NCBI GenBank assembly: GCA_030144725.1
Contig: JASKMD010000011.1
Span: 7,088,812 to 7,152,811, forward strand
DNA from: Haematococcus lacustris
Taxonomy: Eukaryota; Chlorophyta; Chlorophyceae; Chlamydomonadales; Haematococcaceae
DNA length: 64,000 nt
Reading direction: 5' to 3'
Part shown: positions 56,465 to 64,000 of the stretch, piece by piece
Layout of the letters: each line of letters starts with the position of its first letter
How positions within the stretch are numbered: the stretch's first letter is position 1
Notes under the pieces: generated by a model
What the model saw: the letters and a program-made list of their open reading frames with translations, nothing else
Database searches by the model: none
What the model was told of the DNA's origin: nothing
Made by a program: the position numbers and the translations under genes

Positions 56465-57190
56465 TCGCAAAAAGAATTAAGCAAAGAAACAACTGATGCA
56501 TGCAAGTTCTGGAACACTGCCAAACTATCCCACAGTGACCTGTTAATGAGGGTCATTAAGGCAGATGTGGAATTAGGGAGGAGTTGCCAGGCCAGCTGGA
56601 GTGCTCAGTTCCAGCTGGCCGCCAGAGAGCTGATGGGGGATGAGTTTACCCTGAGCCCGGACATGGTCCTAGGCACCAAGGCTATGGAAGTCAAGTGGCT
56701 CGAGAGGTGGGGGAGGCGTTGGGTTGGGTTTGAGGGAGACCCTAGACTGCCTTAGACGGTGCATCGGGAGAGATGCTCGTATGCTGCATGGTTCAAGCAT
56801 GGGGACGGCATTGGCATCAATCACATGGCCCCACACCTACTGAACAGACAGCTCTCTACAGAAGTTCGCACGAGCTTGACTAGGTTCAGGTTAGGCAACA
56901 GCGGTCTGGGGGTGGAGAAGGCTCGGTTTGAGGGGGTAACTTTCATTGATCGCACATGCACCAGATGCACAGAGGGGGTAGTGGATGACGCCATGCATTT
57001 CATCTTTGAGTGCACTGCCACGAGTTCCATCAGGGAGCAGCCGGAGTTTGCCATGACTTTACAGAACAATAATGAGTACTTGCATGACTTCATGTTGAGC
57101 CCATGTGCACCTTTGTTTGTGCACCTTGCTATGAAATGCGTTACAGAAAGTCCCGAACCCCTAGAGGGGGAGGGCGGCCTAGCAGCCTAA
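56465..57190 (+). pseudogene. 5'-truncated LINE fragment (C-terminal zf-RVT region)
   Basis: One frame runs from about 56465 to a stop at 57188 with a single internal TAG at 56753. It contains KFWNTAKLSHSDLLMRVIKA, a tryptophan-rich stretch, RTSLTRFRLGNSGLG and CTRCTEGVVDDAMHFIFEC. The last is the Cys-His-Cys module found after the reverse transcriptase in many plant and algal LINEs. Upstream RT and endonuclease are missing, the usual outcome of incomplete target-primed reverse transcription. The 3' end is probably within 57190-57310. Whether it belongs to the same family as the 31.6-39.7 kb element cannot be judged, as the two do not overlap. Confidence 0.75.
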
Positions 57191-57769
57191 CGGCTGACGG
57201 CTTAAGCGGTGTAAGCCACATCACCGCATGGAGTTTTTGGTCTATATTCTGTGCTGCAGTGTGTTGTTGCCCTATTTATTCCTTGTCCATTACAATTAAA
57301 ATGCGTCCCCTAGCGTTGAAACCCAGTTCTTCGCATCACTCACTTACAACATCAGGCGCCGCACCTTGGAAGGCCAGCCCAGGGAGGAGGCTTCGGGCAA
57401 ACGTGTCAGCACTCTCATTCTGAAGCCGTCCTGCTGCTCCAGCCATTAGCCAAGGCCCACATGCTCCTACAAAACTCGTCTACCAGTAGTATTTACTAGG
57501 CTTTCCAATGAGTTTTAGTCACATGGAACGCACGGTTGGAGCCCTCATGTTGCGCACGCCTTGCAACCAGCAAGCCTGGACGAGCAGGCGGCCTAAAAGG
57601 TCGTAACAACGTGTGCAGGAGCTGAAGCTATGCAGGTGCTATGGTGTAGTCCAGGTGCAGGTGCAGGGTCTGGGCCGATCAGGCATCTTGGGCGCCATGC
57701 CTTGCCCCAATTCGCGATACAACAGGCAGCGCTGATGTCACCAGCTGAGGGTGCTGCTGCAGTGCTCTG
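57191..57769. other. LINE 3' tail and 3' UTR of the Kir gene
   Basis: No coding region. On the minus strand a TGTAA word, the usual green-algal poly(A) signal, lies at 57344-57348, about 425 bp past the Kir stop. Confidence 0.45.
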
Positions 57770-60700
57770 CTACAAAAGTGATGGCACGCTGCCTAGTGCA
57801 GGCATGGCAGCCAGCGCGGCTTTAATGGCCCCTGCCTGCTGCCTCAGGTGTGTGGCTGCACCAGAGTCGTGCAGCATGCCCTCACACAGCTCCATGATGG
57901 CCTGCTCCCACTGCAGCAGCTGCAGCACCTGGCCCGGCTGCCCCACATCACCTGCTGTGCGCCCTGGGTCATGAGTCTGGGCATGATCTGCCCGCGACAG
58001 CCTCAGGCCCCTGCCCTGATCCTGCCCTTCGTCGCCACCAGGCTGCCCGGCCTTGACACCCTCGGCGTGTGGGCTGGGCATGGGCCACAGGGGCAGGGGG
58101 CCGTTCCCAGTGTGACCTGGCATGTAGGATACAGGGAGCACCAGCTCATGGGTCTGCTGCCCACCCAGGGGGTCCCTGCCTGTCTGTGCCTGCCCTCTCT
58201 TGCCCACACTGCCGTTTATGGCGCTGTAGGAGCTGGTGCTGGTGTCTGATAAGGAGTAGGCTGGCTGCAACGCAGGGGCTGGCTGGGCTCGCTCCCCTGC
58301 TGCTGACAGCTCGGGGTGGTGCTTCAACACATGGGAGAGTGGGGCCATTGGGCGGGAGGGCCGCTCTGCTGCAGCCTGGGCTGAGCTGCTGAAGGGCAGG
58401 TTGCGAAGGTGGTGGCACTGGCTGCGCAGGGCGTCAGCTGACTGGGCTAGCTGACTGGAATGGGGTGGCGGTAAGGAGGGCAGGCTGAGCCTGCAGCAGC
58501 AATGAGAAGCGAGCAAACGGGCCTGTTGCCAACCAGGCAAGCAGGTAGGCAGGGAGGTCTGCAAGGAATGCAAGGAAGGCATGATGGTGGGGCTGCACCT
58601 GCTGCACCATGGTGATCATCAATGTCACAACCCACCACCCAGTGCTTCATCACGGGCGTTCCTAGGTAGTGAGAGCAGGCTGAGCCCCAGGCAGAAGCTC
58701 CTCTCTCACTAGGTTCTGCCGGAGTGCTTCATTACAGGCATTTCTGACTGAGACTTGGGACCCTGACACATACCCCTGCTCAGTCGGCACTGTGTGGTCA
58801 AAGTTGGTGAAGTCCAGACCCAGCTTGCCACGCGCATTGGTCTGCAGGTTGATGCCCACGAAGCGCTCATTGACCCGGATGTCTGCCGGGGTATAGCTGT
58901 GCCGCGACTGCAGCAGGTTGCTGGTCATGGGGTCGGTGCCTGACATGAAGCACCTGAGGGGAGGGGTAGGCAGTAGCAGCAGCAGCACATAGGAAGTCAG
59001 CCATGAATGCTGACCACTAGTGTGAGCGCATCATGAGCAGGCAATGACGTGAGGGGAGGCACATGGCTGTGGGTGGTGCCATTGAGGCAATGCAGCTGCG
59101 CCTGCTGCTCGGTTATGTGGTGCTGCTTAACTCTTGCTTAGCTAGCACATTTGCTGCAGTTGCCTGACTTTGTGTCCAGTGGGTGAGGTGCTAGCAATCA
59201 ACTATGTGGGCCGTGCTCCTCACAGCAGCTCCATCTCAGCCGCCTCCATTTGGCCGAGGGACAGCTCGTACAGGGGGGAGTGGGCGTCGATGACATGCGT
59301 GATGGTCGCAGGCAAGCCCAGCTTCAGGCTGGTGATCTGCAGCCAGCAGGCCCACAGGGCAACAGGTGAGTGTCACACACAGGCGTGGCTGGCAGCCTGT
59401 GTTGCGGTGAACAAATGCTCAGTGCAGGCAACAGTGAGAGTTCAGCCACGCCGTGGGGGTGTGAGGTCACATTGTGAGAGTGAGGCTACACAATGGGTGG
59501 GTGAGGTCACATTGTGAGAGTGAGGCTACACAATGGGTGGGTGAGGTCACATTGTGAGAGTGAGGCTACACAATGGGTGGGTGAGGTCACATTGTGAGAG
59601 TGAGGCTACACAATGGGTGGGTGAGGTCACATTGTGAGAGTGAGGCTACACAATGGGTGGGTGAGGTCACATTGTGAGAGTGAGGCTGCACAATGGGCTT
59701 AGCATAAAGTTTTGCATGCGATGGGGAATGTGAGAGGGAGCCTTCACTGGCACAATGGCAGTGCCTGCTGCTGCTGCAGCCTGTGCTGTTCTTGGCCTCC
59801 TCTGCCACCCTTCCTGCCATCTGTGTCCAGGGTTAGGGTGGAGCACCTGCCTGAGACACGGGGTCATGGACCCACAGCTGCTCAAACTTGTATGTGGAGT
59901 TGTGAGGGTTGGAGCGATCCGGCCTGGCCAGCAGCAGGGTGACCTGCAAGCAGAGGGTGGCCCACCTGCCAACTCTGGACAGCAGGTCAGCTGCTCATTC
60001 TCACCCACAGCTCAGCCAGGGCCTCTGCAGTTGCCACCTCCCTGTGGCCACCATCTTCAATCCCTGACTCGCCTTGCGATTGGACTATCTGCCACTTTCC
60101 CTTCGTTCATCAAAGGCTGGTCTAATGAGTTCGACACATCCCATCAGGGTGAGGGCAAGCCTGGCCCCCGTGTGCCTGGCTGTGGGTGGACAGGCTGGTA
60201 GGGAGAGCCGCTGCCTACATCACAGGCCACCTTCACAACAGCACCTGCTGCACTTTGGCTAGACCAGCATCTGCCAGTGTGTGTTGGTCACTGTGGCAAA
60301 GGGGAGGGTGTTTTGGGTAAGTGTGGCAGGGCAGGGCCTATGGCGGGCAGCAGGGGTGGAGGACGCCCCTGCCTGTGTTCCCCACCTCGGGGTCTAGCAG
60401 GCAATGCTTGCGGATGTTGGCCAGGCGGAAGGACAGCAGCCATGGGCCAGGCTTGGCACCTCCCCCGCTGCCTGAGTCACCCAGGTGATCTTGCTCTTGC
60501 CGGCTGAGGACGGCATGCTGGCTGAAGCGGATGGTGGAGGCACGGGGCATGGGGGCTGCAAACCTGAACCGGCAATGACAGCAGCACAGCATGGCAGCAC
60601 ACACTTGCATGCATGGGGTAAGCTGGACATGGGTCGCAAGGCTGCCATGCAGAAAAAGAATGCATGGTTACGAGCATGCTGTGAAGGACAGGATTACGAG

Positions 60701-62096
60701 GATGTGATAGGAGCACCCACTGTGGCTGCACAAGCAGCAGGGCAGGAAGACAAGTGGAGGACAGCAAGCAGCAAGGCAGCAAGACAAGGAGATGAGGACA
60801 GCAAGAGGGAGGGCAGCAGGACAAGAGGCACAATGTGGTGTGGTGCAACAGACTGTCTGGGCTTTCCACAGTTTCCTGTAATTCAGCGTACAGCGGGTTG
60901 ACTGTGCCTCGCTGCTGGCAGTCGTGAACACTCCAGCCGTGACAGCCACCTGGAGAAGACGAGGGACATGAGCATGGTGTCGATCAAGGCTGCACATATG
61001 ATCTGAAAAGTGGCCAGGAAGTTGATTCCAGCACAGTCAGGCGAGGGCGCGAGGTAGGAGCTATAGCCTGCACGGCACGACATGCATGCAAGCATGTGTT
61101 TGCGCGCACCAGCTGCTGAGAGAGGCATGAGGCGGGCTGAGGCTGGCTCAGTTGCTGGTAGCACCCACCAATGGTGGATGCGGTCTGCACTGAGAACCAG
61201 AACACGTGAGTGAAGCTGGGCTCACCCCCCAGGCACTCCTCTGTGGTGCTAAGGTACTGCGTACAGCACAGCAGCCGGCCAGATCATGCTGCAACCAAGG
61301 CATTCAGCCTGCCTCCTCAAAACCTGCCAGCCTGGCCCCAAGTCAGTATAGCTGAACTGGTGACACTGCCAGCTGCCGGCTGCAATGCTTGCATGAATGC
61401 AGGGCTTCAGGCTGCCACTGCCTGCTCATGCTCCTAGGTCAGCTTGATAGCACGCACCAAGACCGCAAATGCCAAGTACTGCAGGCAGTAGGGGGCAAGT
61501 GTTGTTGGCAAGTGGTAGCTGCGCTGATCAATCGAGCACGGCACATGCACCCAGGACTCACCAGTAATAGGTATACTGAAAAGAATGACAAGAGGAAGCG
61601 ATAACGAGGCATGTTCAGCAGTGTGTGATACTGCAAGCACAAACGAAGCCTCAAGGGCTCCCTGGAAAGGCCACAGCGATGCTCATAGCTCTGCTGCCCA
61701 GTTGTGCTCACCAGGTCATCTATGTACAATAGCATGGCTCCCTTGGGCAGGCCAAATCGTGCCAGACCCTTGGAATGTTTGCCCCTGAACATGCGGCCAT
61801 CGATGGAGCTGCTCCCTGAGATGGCTGAGTACTTGCTTGCTGAGGAGTGAGGGAAGCTGTTACGAATTGTGGTAGAGGCATCTACGGACGCACCCACGCA
61901 GAAAGCGAGGACGAGTTGGCACGGCCGAGAGTCGGTCCAGAGTGCGCTGCTCCTGTGACAGCCCAGACGTGACCGCGGAATTTCCACGCTTGGATTTGCT
62001 GTGACTGCCATCCGACTGTCCTTGCTCCCTGGTTGCAGGGTCGATCAGGCCCAGTCGCTCGCCAAACCCCCAACGCGATGTGAAGAATGATTTCAT
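57770..62096 (-). CDS. Inward-rectifier K+ channel (Kir/KirBac-like), 627 aa, 11 exons
   Basis: Exons on the minus strand are 62096-61886 (ATG at 62096), 61839-61712, 61630-61562, 61478-61458 (21 nt), 61256-61169, 61067-60950, 60563-60386, 59943-59851, 59336-59224, 58953-58774 and 58454-57770. They total 1884 nt = 628 codons with stop. The slide helix is IDDLYHTLLNMPRYR and TM1 is FLLSFFSVYLLLYLAFAVL. The pore helix and filter read FSVQTASTIGYS (T171-S175), where Kir proteins have TIGYG or TIGFG. TM2 carries ALIDTML, with D202 at the position of the rectification-controlling Asp (D172 of Kir2.1). The cytoplasmic domain follows in order: RASTIRFSQHAVL, FRLANIRKHCLLDPE, ITHVIDAHSPLYELS, QSRHSYTPADI, GLDFTNFDHT. 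The last exon is a 228-codon extension without known domain. Intron 8 uses either a GC-AG pair (CAG|GCAGGT at 59851) or a GT slightly upstream. It would be a tetrameric membrane channel. Confidence 0.88.
59461..59697. repeat. 40-bp minisatellite, ~6 copies, in Kir intron
   Basis: The unit begins gtgaggtcacattgtgagag. Copies are nearly perfect. It sits in the intron between exons 59943-59851 and 59336-59224. Confidence 0.95.
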
Positions 62097-62398
62097 CAGA
62101 GCCTATCTCCAGGCAGTGCAGTGAATTACTGCTAGGGGTGTTAGGCTGTACATGTGCAAAAAGAAGTCTGGCCCATGAGCGTCACACGGTTTTCTGGGGA
62201 TGGGTCGGGAGGGTGAGTCGTTTCCTCGTTAACGTGTAGTAGGAGGGCTTGTGTCTTTTGGGGGCCTTCCAGTCTTCGACTCCTGTCTTGTGTGGTCTTG
62301 TCGCTTGGTTTGCCTGCTTTGCTCTCCTTTGACGGTTTTCTCTCCTGACCTCTCACCTAGTGCTGTTTTGGTTCCTTATCTTCCTCTGTAACTCTCCT

Positions 62399-62418
62399 CC
62401 AAAAAAAAAAAAAAAAAC
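62399..62418 (+). repeat. Poly(A) tract
   Basis: Eighteen consecutive A on the plus strand, preceded by ~200 bp of T/C-rich sequence (62150-62398). It could be the tail of a retroposed plus-strand sequence, but no parent is recognisable and the 5' limit is unclear. The region also overlaps the expected Kir promoter. Confidence 0.6.
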
Positions 62419-62575
62419 GGTACAGCTGCAACTGACAAGTTGTGCTTGGCATCTTTCTCCTGAAGCCAGACTACAACACAGTGAACACACGAGGCTGTTG
62501 GGCAGGCAGCAAAGTGGCAAGGGTACACGAGTCAAATCAGCAATTTATAGTATTTGATTCAAGTTGGGGATTCTG

Positions 62576-62752
62576 TCACCGCTGCAACTGGTGCAGCCGC
62601 TGAACCTCTTCCCGCAATACTGTGGCCTCAGCCTGTGCCGTGCTGTTGTCAGCTTCTGGGCCGTTGGGACACTGCTTCAGCCCCGCCTTGGGTAAGACAC
62701 CCAGCTTATGCAGCCTTTGGCGCTTCTTGTTGCTTAGCTTCTTACTCTCCAT
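62576..62752 (-). CDS. Small basic hypothetical ORF (58 aa)
   Basis: From the ATG at 62752 it reads MESKKLSNKKRQRLHKLGVL and ends LREEVQRLHQLQR. The Lys/Arg-rich start and helical end are unlike the surrounding low-complexity sequence. It could be the first exon of a larger gene, since a GTGACA donor overlaps the stop. Not recognised. Confidence 0.35.
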   Translation of the reverse strand: MESKKLSNKKRQRLHKLGVLPKAGLKQCPNGPEADNSTAQAEATVLREEVQRLHQLQR

Positions 62753-64000
62753 TGCAATCGGCGTGTGTGGGTGGTGGCAGGGCTGGGGTGTGGCGGGCAA
62801 GCCCCGAGGTAAAAGGAGGAGAGCGGGCAGCGCCGGCCCGGGAGAGGCTGGGATGGTGGTGGTGGTGGTGGTGGTGGTGGGAGGGGAAGGTGGTGGTGGG
62901 GTTGGATGGTGGTAGCTAGGGCTGAGCGGGTGGGGAAGGGAGCAGGCAGCGAGCCAGGGAGCGGTCGGGAGGGCTGGGAGGGGGTGGGCTGGGGGCGGGA
63001 AGGGTGAAGGCTAGGACGGAAAGCTAGGGTAGTAGGTAGCGGGGGCTGGCATTAAAGCAGGGGGGCAGGGGCACAAAACACCGCATTTAGAGAGGAGACC
63101 GGATTCTCACATTTTTGTTTTCTGTTTTAATTGTGTAATTTTTGGCCTTTCTTTCACTTGACAGATGAGAACACTTGGCAGCTGATAGCTTAAAGCCAAA
63201 GGCAGGATGGAGATTAGATGGAATTGGATGTGAGAAACTGTAGCAGCAACTTGGAGTCACCCCCAGCTATGGACGCCCTTCGCTCCCCATGGCTGCTCAA
63301 TTGCTGCCCTTCCCCACATCCTCACACCCTTCCCCACCCTAGGTGACTGCAGTCTCCCTCCTAACCTGCCTGCCCATGGCCTGCCTGCCTGCCCACCTTG
63401 CTGCCTTCCTGCCCACTTCTCCGCTCCGGGCCCCGTCCAGCTTACCAAGCAGCGTGAGCCAACCGTGATGACAGCAAGAGCTTCAGCAAGGGTGCTAAGA
63501 ACACAAGCATTGTACAGGGACTAGGCAGCAACCATGTTGGCATTGTCGCACCGGCATCACCTGGGGTGTAGCCCTGGTTGGTGCTGGTGATCAGCCGTGC
63601 CATGGAGCAGCCATGTCAGCAAACCTGTGTGAGAAGTTTTTGGGGAAGGTGGGAGCTGCTGGCTGTGGGTCTTGCCTAGCTGCTAGAAGTAGCCGGTGTG
63701 GGGGAGAGGGCTGCTAGCTTGACCGTCTGCTGCGCTGATTCATCGGTTGGGGAGTAGGCAGCCTTTGTGCATCACTGGGTGCGATCTGCCCAGTAATGCG
63801 GACAGCCACGTGCTGCCAGCAATGCGTACTATTGTGCGCGTAACCAACGTATTACGGCAATGAGCATGACTCTCCGCAGTGATGCAAGCCACAGTCTTTG
63901 AAGGAAAGGTGGGCTCAGTTTGGCCATGGCAACACTGTTGGCAATGGCCCTCGACTGTCACAGTGCATTGATGAAACTGTCATACATGCGTTTCGCAGCT
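62753..64000. other. Right end of window, no gene supported
   Basis: It holds a (GGT)n tract at 62853-62885, a purine-rich stretch to 63080 and a locally AT-rich patch at 63100-63180. A minus-strand frame at 63740-63961 has mixed composition and no motif I recognise. Confidence 0.5.

Overview
The window looks like nuclear DNA of a chlamydomonadalean green alga. Haematococcus lacustris is my best guess; that is inference from style and family recognition, not a search. The grounds are GC-rich intron-dense genes, a plastid-type thioredoxin x, a plant-type paladin gene, a Fanzor family of the kind I associate with volvocine algae, and introns filled with long G/C-rich tandem repeats. There is one 500-N assembly gap (30247-30746).

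Layout. 1-16.3 kb is a repeat-rich block: a 3' piece of a phosphopantothenate-cysteine ligase gene, a two-exon gene ending in a ubiquitin-like domain, then two abutting giant imperfect palindromes (2984-8889 and 8890-15235), flanked by two direct copies of a ~0.5 kb segment. 16.8-30.2 kb on the minus strand is the 3' part (21 exons, 920 codons) of a paladin-like phosphatase gene; most of its introns carry a different tandem repeat. After the gap, 30.75-31.56 kb is the 5' end of a Ty1/copia element (LTR, half-tRNA primer site, gag) inserted into a very large non-LTR retrotransposon ORF (31.56-39.70 kb, minus). That ORF holds a 2A ribosome-skipping motif followed by two Josephin-like cysteine protease domains and the start of an APE-type endonuclease. 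I consider it the most interesting item here.

41.0-49.0 kb (minus) is RRP7, an rRNA-processing factor; its 5.1-kb first intron contains an intact-looking, oppositely oriented Fanzor (TnpB-like nuclease) gene and two Fanzor remnants. A decayed Fanzor copy lies at 52.1-53.6 kb. 54.4-56.4 kb carries two organelle-protein genes on the minus strand, ribosomal protein bL20 and thioredoxin x, with a 5'-truncated LINE fragment just upstream of the latter. 57.8-62.1 kb (minus) is an 11-exon inward-rectifier K+ channel gene with a non-canonical selectivity filter. The remainder to 64 kb shows little that I can call.

Gene models were built by hand from reading-frame continuity, splice dinucleotides and remembered family patterns. 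For paladin, RRP7, bL20, Trx x, Kir and Fanzor the joined exons keep frame to a stop. Host genes here serve unrelated housekeeping roles (ribosome biogenesis, organelle translation and redox, ion transport); the unifying theme is mobile and repetitive DNA packed into introns and intergenic space.
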